Below, in pieces: positions 58,054 through 64,000 of a stretch of DNA of 64,000 nucleotides; the first letter of the stretch is position 1; every line of letters begins with the position of its first letter. Made by a program: the position numbers and the translations under genes. The notes under the pieces were generated by a model. It did not search any database. It saw only the letters and a program-made list of their open reading frames with translations, and was not told where the DNA came from. This DNA comes from Actinomadura rifamycini DSM 43936 (lineage in GTDB: Bacteria; Actinomycetota; Actinomycetes; Streptosporangiales; Streptosporangiaceae): contig NZ_AULB01000025.1 of NCBI RefSeq assembly GCF_000425065.1, forward strand, positions 1 through 64,000, given 5' to 3'.

Positions 58054-58067
58054 GGTACCGCGGTACC
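58054..58067. promoter_or_regulatory. Palindrome GGTACCGCGGTACC upstream of the ABC/two-component operon
   Basis: A perfect 14-nt palindrome made of two GGTACC units lies 110 nt before the ATPase start. It is a candidate site for the operon's own response regulator; a related pair occurs at 24090. Confidence 0.45.
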
Positions 58068-58142
58068 AGTCCGGGGCGGGACGGCGCATGGCCGGTCGGC
58101 TCGGCGAGGGTGCGAGGCAGGAGCGGGAGCCGGTGCCGCCGT

Positions 58143-58514
58143 TCAGTGCGGCATGGTGCGTTCGAGGTGCCGCGCGCGCTCGGCGAGGTCGCGCGCCTCG
58201 GCCGTGCCGAGGGCGGCGACGGCCGGGACGTCGCCGCCGGCCCGGTGGACCAGCGCGAGCGCCGTGACGACGAAGCCGTCCATGAGGGTTCGCAGGACGG
58301 CGTGGTTCGAGCAGGCGTAGCGGCGGACGAGGGTGTCGGTGAACGCCGTGAACGCTTCGACGTCGACCTGGTACTCGTCCGCCTGCTCCGGGCCGATGCC
58401 CGACGGTGCGTCCGCGAGGTCGGCGAGCGTCTCGGCCGTCCTCGCGAACAGCCGGGCGACCGCGGTGGCCGGGTTCCACAGGACGGCGTCGCCGGCCTGG
58501 AAGTACTGGCTCAC
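58143..58514 (-). CDS. DUF6086 family protein
   Basis: 123 residues from GTG 58514, overlapping the upstream gene's stop by 4 nt. MSQYFQAGDAVLWNPATAVA, RLFARTAETLADLADAPSGI and GPEQADEYQVDVEAFTAFTD match the DUF6086 family of actinobacteria as I recall it. Cytoplasmic, largely helical; no function is known. Coupled to the YrdB-like gene. Confidence 0.8.
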   Translation of the reverse strand: MSQYFQAGDAVLWNPATAVARLFARTAETLADLADAPSGIGPEQADEYQVDVEAFTAFTDTLVRRYACSNHAVLRTLMDGFVVTALALVHRAGGDVPAVAALGTAEARDLAERARHLERTMPH

Positions 58515-58897
58515 CCCGCGGACGCCTCGCCGCGTGCGGTGCGGAAGCGGGCGTTCCGGTCGAGCGTCGCGAGCACGGTGTTGACCAGGGCGATCGCCGC
58601 GAACGCGACGGCGGGCGTGGAATGCCCGACGCCGAGGAGGGCGAGGGCCGCGGCGGCGAAGACGGCCGCCTTCACCAGCAGGACGGCGGGCAGCCCGGCG
58701 TCGTAGCGGGCCTTCGGGGCGGCGAACAGGCCCCACAGGACGATCGCCGCGGCCGGCGCGGCCGCGCCGAGCGCCAGGCCGGCGGGCAGGCCGCCGCCGG
58801 CGTCGAAGCCCCACCAGGCGAGCGCGGCGAACGCGGCCATCTCGACGAGGAAGGCGAGGCCCTCGTTGGCGATGTGCACGGGCCCGGGAAGTCGCAT
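58511..58897 (-). CDS. YrdB/DUF2568-family membrane protein
   Basis: 128 residues from ATG 58897. Four TM helices: LAFLVEMAAFAALAWWGFDA, GLALGAAAPAAAIVLWGLFA, AVLLVKAAVFAAAALALLGV and AVAFAAIALVNTVLATLDRN. The PKARYD motif after TM2 is the DUF2568 hallmark. Function is unknown. It is divergent from the methyltransferase gene by ~85 nt and coupled to the DUF6086 gene. Confidence 0.85.
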   Translation of the reverse strand: MRLPGPVHIANEGLAFLVEMAAFAALAWWGFDAGGGLPAGLALGAAAPAAAIVLWGLFAAPKARYDAGLPAVLLVKAAVFAAAALALLGVGHSTPAVAFAAIALVNTVLATLDRNARFRTARGEASAG

Positions 58898-58983
58898 TCG
58901 TTGATTGTCGCACTGTTCGTCCTGCACGGGCGGGACGGAACCGCCCGTACGATCCAAGCGGGATCTCACAGAACGGTCGCGGT

Positions 58984-60162
58984 ATGGGTGCTGGGCAGGG
59001 GCAGGCGGACGTGTCGGACGAACCGGCCGTCGGCTGGTTCGAGGACGGTCGGGACCGGCGCGCGCGCTGGCGCTCGGAGACCGCGCCCCCGCCCCGCCGG
59101 GTGACGGTCGCCGACGACGCGACGCGCGCGGACGACGCGTACCGGGCGGCGTGCGAGGGCACGGCGCTGCTGTGGCGGGGCGACTTCCAGAACGCCCGGC
59201 AGCTCGTGCAGGCCGTCGCGCGCCGGGTCGACGCGCCCCCGCGCAAGAGGAAGAAGGCGGAACCGTCCGGTGCGCAGGCGTTCCACCTGTTCCGGCAGGC
59301 GCGGGCCCAGCGCGCGCGCACGCTCGGCATGGTGCTGGTGCCGGTCGAGGCCGGGCACGTGGTCCCGCTGCGGCGGGCGCCGGACGTCCGGGACGCGTGC
59401 ACGGAGGCGTACGGGCCGTGCGACGAGCCGTACGTGGTGCCGCTGCGGGAACTGCTCGGGGTGATCGGCGCGCACGAGTGGCGGCGCAAGGGCGTGCCCG
59501 TTCCCGCTCTCGGCGGCGACCGGATCCACCCGCATTACGGCGTGTTCTCACCGGTCCGGGGCGAGTACGTCGATCTCGTCGCGCGCGCGCCGATCCCCCC
59601 TGGCGTGACGTCGGCGTTCGACATCGGCACCGGCACGGGCGTCCTCGCGGCCGTCCTTGCGCGGCGCGGTGTGGGACGGGTCGTGGCCACAGACCTCGAT
59701 CCGCGCGCGCTTGCGTGTGCCCGGGAGAACGTCGAGCGCCTACAGGTGGACGTCGACGTCGTGCAGGCGGACCTTTACCCGGACGGACGCGCCGGTCTCA
59801 TCGTCTGCAATCCGCCGTGGCTCCCGGCGAAGCCCGCGACGCCGCTGGAACGCGCCGTCTACGATCCGGGCGGGCGGATGCTGCGCGGCTTCCTCGACGG
59901 GCTCGCCGACCGCCTCGAACCGGACGGCGAGGGCTGGCTGGTCCTGTCCGACCTGGCCGAGCACCTCGGGCTGCGGGCGCGGGGCGACCTGGCGGCCGCG
60001 TTCGCCGCCGCGGGCCTGCGGGCGGTCGACCGGCTCGACGCGGCGCCCGTCCATCCGAAGGCGGCCGACGCGGACGATCCGCTGCACGCGGCACGGGCCG
60101 CCGAGGTCACGTCCCTGTGGCGCCTGCGGCGCGACTCCGGTGGGCGGTCTCCGGGCCGATGA
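58984..60162 (+). CDS. Class I SAM-dependent methyltransferase
   Basis: 392 residues. The N-terminal ~200 are a separate helical and basic domain (GTALLWRGDFQNARQLVQAV ... PPRKRKKAEPSGAQAFHLFR). The methyltransferase core has motif I AFDIGTGTGVLAAVLARRGV, motif II VVATDLDPRAL, motif IV IVCNPPWLP. NPPW indicates N- or C5-type methylation of a base or amide nitrogen, as in HemK/RlmG-like enzymes. ATG 58984 is taken; GTG 59011 (VSDEPAVGWFEDG) is a good alternative. Confidence 0.9.
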   Translation: MGAGQGQADVSDEPAVGWFEDGRDRRARWRSETAPPPRRVTVADDATRADDAYRAACEGTALLWRGDFQNARQLVQAVARRVDAPPRKRKKAEPSGAQAFHLFRQARAQRARTLGMVLVPVEAGHVVPLRRAPDVRDACTEAYGPCDEPYVVPLRELLGVIGAHEWRRKGVPVPALGGDRIHPHYGVFSPVRGEYVDLVARAPIPPGVTSAFDIGTGTGVLAAVLARRGVGRVVATDLDPRALACARENVERLQVDVDVVQADLYPDGRAGLIVCNPPWLPAKPATPLERAVYDPGGRMLRGFLDGLADRLEPDGEGWLVLSDLAEHLGLRARGDLAAAFAAAGLRAVDRLDAAPVHPKAADADDPLHAARAAEVTSLWRLRRDSGGRSPGR

Positions 60163-60198
60163 CCCGCAGCGGTACGTCCCGCCCGTGACGGCCGCCGG

Positions 60199-60498
60199 TC
60201 AGGCGCCGCTCGGCTCCTCGGACGCGCCGAACGGGCCGGGGCCCGCGTGGAGCAGGCCGATGGCGAGGACGCCCGCGGCCGCGGCCCCGAACGTCCAGCC
60301 GGGGTGCTCGCCCGGCCCGGCCAGGGCGAGGAGCAGGACGGACGCGACCAGCCCGACCCAGCCGCCGATCAGGTTGGGGATCGGGCCGGTGCCGAACAGG
60401 TTCGGGTAGGACTGCCGGGTGATGCCGCGGACGAAGTGCGGGACGCCGTTGCCGCCCATCACTCCGCCGAGGAAGCCGAGCACGATCGCGGACCACAT
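60199..60498 (-). CDS. Small three-TM membrane protein
   Basis: 99 residues from ATG 60498, overlapping the TetR stop by one base. Helices AIVLGFLGGVMGGNGVPHFV, NLIGGWVGLVASVLLLALAG and GWTFGAAAAGVLAIGLLHAG. The loop FVRGITRQSYPNLFG looks conserved; I recall similar small actinomycete membrane proteins without a name. It is coupled to a TetR regulator and probably controlled by it. Confidence 0.75.
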   Translation of the reverse strand: MWSAIVLGFLGGVMGGNGVPHFVRGITRQSYPNLFGTGPIPNLIGGWVGLVASVLLLALAGPGEHPGWTFGAAAAGVLAIGLLHAGPGPFGASEEPSGA

Positions 60499-60971
60499 CA
60501 CTGGTCTCCCTGGGTCGTCGGCCGGTCGGCCGGTGGACCGGGCGCCGGGCGGCCGCCGGTCAGCAGCGGGATCAGGACGGCGTCCACCAGGTGCCGGACG
60601 AACGCGTCGTCGAGCGGCTCGCCGGTGACGAACAGCCGGGAGAACAGCATCGCCGAGTTGATCTCCACGGAGAGTGCGGTGTCGACGTCCCCGGCGAGGT
60701 CGCCGCGCAGCGACCCGGTGTCGGACGGGACGAGCGGGTCGCCGTCCCCGCCGGGCGTCCCGTCGCCGCCGTGGGCGCGGACCGCGTCGACGACGAGTTC
60801 GGCTTTGCCGGGCCAGCGCCGGTAGAGCGTCGCCTTGCTGGCCTGCACGCGCGCCGCGACCGCCTCCATGGTGAGCCGGTCGTAGCCGACCTCGGCGAGC
60901 AGGCCGAGGGCCGCCGCCAGGGCTCGCCGCACCTGGCGGCACGGCCCGCCTGGCACGCACGATGGGACCAT
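60498..60971 (-). CDS. TetR-family transcriptional regulator (short N-terminus)
   Basis: Up to 157 residues. HTH: ALAAALGLLAEVGYDRLTME then AVAARVQASKATLYRRWPGK, followed by a TetR_C_16-like C-terminal domain ending in a short Pro-rich tail. From ATG 60971 only 15 residues precede the HTH helix, shorter than usual, and this ATG overlaps the ATG of the divergent SDR gene base for base. A start further in (GTG 60956) is possible. It probably regulates the SDR and the coupled membrane protein. Confidence 0.88.
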   Translation of the reverse strand: MVPSCVPGGPCRQVRRALAAALGLLAEVGYDRLTMEAVAARVQASKATLYRRWPGKAELVVDAVRAHGGDGTPGGDGDPLVPSDTGSLRGDLAGDVDTALSVEINSAMLFSRLFVTGEPLDDAFVRHLVDAVLIPLLTGGRPAPGPPADRPTTQGDQ

Positions 60972-61758
60972 GCGTCCCATCAACGAGCAGACGATCCTCA
61001 TCACCGGCGCCACCGACGGGCTCGGCCGCGCCCTCGCCGCCGGACTCGCGGCCGAGGGCGCGCACGTCCTGGTGCACGGCCGCAGCGACGCCCGCGGCGA
61101 GGCGACGCTGAAGGAGATCGGCGGCCGCGCGTCGTGGTACCGGGCCGACCTGTCGTCCCTCGCCGAGACCCGCGCGCTCGCCGAAGCCGTCCGCGCCGAC
61201 CACCCGCGCCTGGACGTCCTGGTCAACAACGCGGGCATCGGCGGACCGGCCGCCCGGGAGGAGAGCGCGGACGGGCACGAGCTGGCGTTCGCGGTGAACT
61301 ACCTGTCCGGATACCTCCTGACCCGGCTGCTGCTGCCCGTGCTGATCTCCTCGGCGCCCGCCCGCGTCGTGAACGTCAGCAGCCTCGGGCAGCAGGCCGT
61401 CGACTTCGGCGACGTGATGCTCACCCGCGGCTACACCCCGGTCCGCGCCTACTGCCAGAGCAAGCTCGCCCAGATCCTGTTCACCGTCGACCTGGCCGCC
61501 GAGCTGGACGGGACGGGCGTCACCGCGAACGCTCTGCACCCCGCCACGTACATGCCGACGAAGATGGTCTCGTCCCCGATCAGCACGCTGGAGGAGGGCG
61601 TCCGCGCCACGCACCGGCTCGTCACCGACCCGGCCCTCGACGGCGTCTCGGGCCGCTTCTTCGACGGGCTCGACGAGGCGCGGCCCGACGCCCAGGCCCG
61701 CGACGCCGACGCCCGCGCCCGCCTGCGCGCCCTCTCCGACGCACTCACCGCGCCCTGA
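60970..61758 (+). CDS. Short-chain dehydrogenase/reductase (retinol-dehydrogenase type)
   Basis: 262 residues. Cofactor motif TGATDGLG, NADP-type HGRSDARGE after strand 2, LVNNAGIGG, catalytic Ser in VNVSSLGQQ and Tyr/Lys in YCQSKLAQ; C-terminal HPATYMPTKM. It resembles the RDH/WWOX-like SDRs used on lipophilic alcohols or ketones. Divergent from the TetR gene with overlapping start codons, so one operator must serve both. Confidence 0.93.
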   Translation: MRPINEQTILITGATDGLGRALAAGLAAEGAHVLVHGRSDARGEATLKEIGGRASWYRADLSSLAETRALAEAVRADHPRLDVLVNNAGIGGPAAREESADGHELAFAVNYLSGYLLTRLLLPVLISSAPARVVNVSSLGQQAVDFGDVMLTRGYTPVRAYCQSKLAQILFTVDLAAELDGTGVTANALHPATYMPTKMVSSPISTLEEGVRATHRLVTDPALDGVSGRFFDGLDEARPDAQARDADARARLRALSDALTAP

Positions 61759-61764
61759 CCGGGC

Positions 61765-62883
61765 TCAGCGGACGAGCCGGAAGAACGCCCGGACGTCCGC
61801 GGTGAGCAGCTCGGGGACCTCCAGCGCCGGCAGGTGCCCGCCCCGGTCGAACTCCGTCCAGTGCACGACGTCGTGGTACGCCTCGGCGAGCCGCCGGACC
61901 GGACGGACGAGGTCGTGCGGCGACACGGCGACGCCGAGCGGCACCGGGCACGCGGGCAGCCCGCCCCGGCTGCCCGCGGCCTCGTGGTGCAGCCGCGACG
62001 ACGACCCGGCCGTCCCGGTGAGCCAGTACAGCGTCACGGTCGTGAGCAGCCGGTCGTCGTCGACGCCGATCGCGGGGTCCGTCCAGGCGGTGACCCGGTC
62101 GGCGATCCACGCGAGCTGGCCCGCGGGGGAGTCGGCGAGGGAGTACGCGATCGTCTGCGGGCGCGTGGACTGCATGACCCAGTACCCGGCCGGGGCGGAC
62201 ACGTACTCCTTCTGCCGGGCGAGCCGCTCCAGGTCGTCCTGCGTGAGGCCCTCGGTGTCCCCTGGCGGGGACGGCAGGTAGTTCGTGTGCACGCCCACCA
62301 CTCGGTCTTGGGCGAGACCGGCCAACCCGAGCGAGACCGGCCAACCCCAGTCGCCGCCCTGCACGCCGTACCGGCCGTACCCAAGACGGTCCATCAGCTC
62401 GGCCCAAGCGCGCGCTATGCGGGCCACGTTCCATCCGGTGTCGCGCGTCGGCCCGGACAGCGTGAACCCCGGCAGGGACGGGACGACCACGTGGAACGCG
62501 TCGGCCGGATCGCCGCCGTGCGCGCGCGGGTCGGTGAGCGGCCCGAGCATGTCGAGGAAGTCGGCGGACGCGCTCGGCCACCCGTGCGTGACGATCAGCG
62601 GCAGCGCGTCCGGCTCGGGGGAGCGGACGTGGAAGAAGTGCACGTCCGCGCCGTCGATCTCGGTCGTGAACTGCGGGAACTTGTTGATCCGCGCCTCCTG
62701 GGCCCGCCAGTCGAAGCCGGTGCGCCAGTGGTCGACGAGTTCCTTCATGCGGGCCCGCGGGACGCCGCGCTCCCAGCCGGAGCCCGGCGGCTCGTCCGGC
62801 CACCGGACGCGGTCCAGCCGGGCCGCGAGGTCGTCGAGGTCGCGTTGCGGGACGTCCAGCGTGTACGGGGTGATCTCAGACAT
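61765..62883 (-). CDS. Epoxide hydrolase (EHN plus alpha/beta-hydrolase)
   Basis: 372 residues. N-terminal EHN domain (MSEITPYTLDVPQRDLDDLA, PGSGWERGVPRARMKELVDH), oxyanion motif HGWPSASADFLDM, nucleophile Asp178 in VQGGDWGWPV, Tyr residues typical of epoxide opening (EYVSAPAGYWVMQSTRPQT) and His ~355 in DRGGHLPALEVP. It hydrates epoxides to diols in the cytoplasm. The NTF2-like gene upstream overlaps it by 8 nt, so both form one operon. Confidence 0.95.
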   Translation of the reverse strand: MSEITPYTLDVPQRDLDDLAARLDRVRWPDEPPGSGWERGVPRARMKELVDHWRTGFDWRAQEARINKFPQFTTEIDGADVHFFHVRSPEPDALPLIVTHGWPSASADFLDMLGPLTDPRAHGGDPADAFHVVVPSLPGFTLSGPTRDTGWNVARIARAWAELMDRLGYGRYGVQGGDWGWPVSLGLAGLAQDRVVGVHTNYLPSPPGDTEGLTQDDLERLARQKEYVSAPAGYWVMQSTRPQTIAYSLADSPAGQLAWIADRVTAWTDPAIGVDDDRLLTTVTLYWLTGTAGSSSRLHHEAAGSRGGLPACPVPLGVAVSPHDLVRPVRRLAEAYHDVVHWTEFDRGGHLPALEVPELLTADVRAFFRLVR

Positions 62884-63265
62884 TCGCCGCCTCCCAGATC
62901 GGGTCCGCCTGGACCCGGGTGATGCGCCAGCCGTCCGCCGTCCGGACGGCCCGCAGGTCGTAGCGCTCGCCGAGCAGGCGCGGGCCGTCCGCGCCCGCGA
63001 AGACGGCCAGCAGGTTCGCCGTCACCCGCACCCGGTCGCCGTCCGGTTCGAACCGGTGGTCGGTGATGAAGTGCTGGGTCGGCACGGTGTGGTTCCGGCG
63101 CGCCTGCCGGACGAGCGCGTCCCGTCCCCGCGCGGCGCCCCCGGCGGTGTGCACCTCGGCGTCCGCGGTGAAGAAGCGCGCGGGGTCGTCGAAGGTCGCG
63201 CCGTCCAGCCAGCGCCCCAGCCGGGTGACCAGGTCGGTGAGTTCGATGCGGTCGTGGGCGTCCAC
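62876..63265 (-). CDS. NTF2-like (SnoaL) family protein
   Basis: 129 residues from GTG 63265 with AAGGAGCG. Pattern of small NTF2/SnoaL proteins: MDAHDRIELTDLVTRLGRWL, DGATFDDPARFFTADAEVHT, TQHFITDHRFEPDGDRVRVT and DGWRITRVQADPIWE. Could be an isomerase, a dehydratase or a ligand-binding protein; limonene-1,2-epoxide hydrolases share this fold, which is notable beside an epoxide hydrolase. First gene of the MarR-controlled operon. Confidence 0.88.
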   Translation of the reverse strand: MDAHDRIELTDLVTRLGRWLDGATFDDPARFFTADAEVHTAGGAARGRDALVRQARRNHTVPTQHFITDHRFEPDGDRVRVTANLLAVFAGADGPRLLGERYDLRAVRTADGWRITRVQADPIWEAANV

Positions 63266-63278
63266 GGACGCTCCTTTC

Positions 63279-63334
63279 GTTGGTTACTCCAACGTTGGCG
63301 ACGCCAACGATAACCGATCGTTGGTGCTGCCAAC
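63279..63334. promoter_or_regulatory. Three GTTGG-N5-CCAAC operators in the MarR divergent region
   Basis: GTTGGTTACTCCAAC (63279-63293), GTTGGCGACGCCAAC (63294-63308) and GTTGGTGCTGCCAAC (63320-63334) are perfect 5-bp inverted repeats with 5-nt spacers. The first two abut; the third sits just before the -10 box TAGGCT (63342-63347) of the MarR gene. Clear multi-site operator for the adjacent MarR protein. Confidence 0.85.
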
Positions 63335-63354
63335 AACCTTGTAGGCTGGCCCGC

Positions 63355-63810
63355 GTGAACACCGCCGACTCCGGGCCGCTCGACCGCCTCCACCGCCTGC
63401 CGAGCTGGCTGATCGCCCAGGCGTCCGCGCACAGCCACCGCCTGGTGACCGACGCCTTCGCCGCCGTCGGCGCCCGCGGGTACCACTACCGGCTGCTCGC
63501 CGCCCTCGAGCAGTTCGGCCCCGCGAGCCAGGCCGAACTCGGCCGCAGCACCGGCATCGACCGCAGCGACGTCGTCGCCGCCCTCAACGAACTCGCCGCC
63601 GACCGGTGCGTCGACCGCGCCCCCGACCCCGCCGACCGGCGCCGCAACATCGTCACCCTCACCCCGGACGGCGCCCGCCGCCTGCGGCGGCTCGACACCG
63701 TCATCGCCGGCGTCCAGGACGATCTGCTCGCCCCGCTGCCCCCCACCGACCGCGACCGGCTCGTCGACCTGCTCGCCCGCCTCACCGACCACCACGCGCC
63801 GCCCGGCTGA
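63355..63810 (+). CDS. MarR-family transcriptional regulator
   Basis: 151 residues from GTG 63355 (VNTADSGPLDRLHRLPSWLI), 7 nt after TAGGCT, so leaderless; an upstream frame from 63280 would begin in the operators. Winged HTH: QFGPASQAELGRSTGIDRSD then VVAALNELAADRCVDRAPDP and ADRRRNIVTLTPDGARRL (the DxRR wing motif). Likely autorepressor and repressor of the NTF2-like/epoxide hydrolase operon. Confidence 0.95.
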   Translation: MNTADSGPLDRLHRLPSWLIAQASAHSHRLVTDAFAAVGARGYHYRLLAALEQFGPASQAELGRSTGIDRSDVVAALNELAADRCVDRAPDPADRRRNIVTLTPDGARRLRRLDTVIAGVQDDLLAPLPPTDRDRLVDLLARLTDHHAPPG

Positions 63811-63847
63811 CCTCCGCCGGTCGATCGCCCCCCACGAGGAGCCGCCC

Positions 63848-64000
63848 ATGCCCATCCGCTTCGTCGAACTGCCCGCAGCCGCGCTGCGCGCGCTCGCCGA
63901 CGGCGACCTCGACCGCGCCTCCGCCGCCGCCGGCGTCGCGCTCACCGACTACTTCCGGACCGACGACGCCAAGGGCCTCTGGCGCCGCCGCCTCGACCAG
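63848..64000 (+). CDS. Partial gene, possible GNAT acetyltransferase N-terminus
   Basis: ATG 63848 follows GAGGAG at 7 nt and is 37 nt after the MarR stop. The 51 visible residues (MPIRFVELPAAALRALADGD, LDRASAAAGVALTDYFRTDD, KGLWRRRLDQ) resemble the start of a GNAT-family acetyltransferase group, but the acetyl-CoA motif lies beyond the window. The call is tentative. Confidence 0.5.
   Translation, partial: MPIRFVELPAAALRALADGDLDRASAAAGVALTDYFRTDDAKGLWRRRLDQ

Noticed and set aside
1..64000. CRISPR arrays, insertion sequences, integrases or prophage
   Set aside because: No regularly spaced repeats of CRISPR form, no transposase or integrase motifs and no paired terminal inverted repeats with target duplications were found.

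Overview
The window is very GC-rich (third codon positions almost always G or C) and is chromosomal DNA of a filamentous-actinomycete type. A neighbourhood of recR, YbaB/EbfC, dnaX and SRP RNA, many TetR/GntR/MarR regulators, DUF5063 beside recR, tandem tadA-associated proteins and a DUF397 remnant all fit Streptosporangiales, perhaps Thermomonosporaceae such as Actinomadura. The genus is inference from memory of gene content, not a search result.

Layout. 0-6.8 kb: two paralogous Pro/Gly/Arg-rich proteins (the first cut by the window edge), each followed by a near-identical hairpin, then an AAA+ ATPase overlapping a phage-like partner gene. 6.9-17.4 kb: catalase, an orphan PucR-N-like domain protein, a PLP-dependent ammonia-lyase with a divergent LysR regulator, small proteins, a MerR regulator, an S9 peptidase, a secreted M15-like protein and a TetR regulator. 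17.4-22.5 kb: the DNA-maintenance block (DUF5063, recR, ybaB-like, dnaX, all minus strand), SRP RNA, DUF952 and tRNA-Ser(GGA). 22.5-30.4 kb: WYL regulator with VOC protein, an SDR, a small ParB/VapB-like protein, a GntR-MFS pair with a textbook FadR-type operator, an Xre-TPR regulator and small membrane proteins. 30.5-33.4 kb: upp, two tandem tadA-associated proteins, tadA, tRNA-Ser(CGA).

34.4-41.8 kb is decayed or recently rearranged. It holds a dehydrogenase C-terminal stub, three frame-disrupted genes or chimeras (34.7, 38.7, 41.1 kb), a DUF397 stub, and a UTRA-only/GntR regulator pair flanked by related operator palindromes. Intact genes there are a TetR-controlled SDR and a Ser/Thr kinase with an unusual polytopic C-terminus.

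41.8-49.8 kb: EamA transporter with a B3/4-domain protein and a divergent Xre-cupin regulator; a DnaN-like clamp followed on the same strand by ogt and an AdaA-AlkA fusion (alkylation repair); a TetR-membrane protein operon flanked by an imperfect 29-30 nt direct repeat. 49.8-64 kb: FAD monooxygenase with divergent TetR, aspartokinase with a likely internal beta start, HTH-DUF4180 pair, a tightly overlapped ABC transporter/two-component operon, DUF6086/YrdB pair, a SAM methyltransferase, a second SDR/TetR divergon, and an epoxide hydrolase/NTF2-like pair divergent from a MarR regulator through three tandem operator copies.

Many genes have a TANNNT-like -10 box only 6-7 nt before the start codon and no Shine-Dalgarno sequence, so leaderless transcription appears common. 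I see no CRISPR array and no intact insertion sequence, integrase or prophage.
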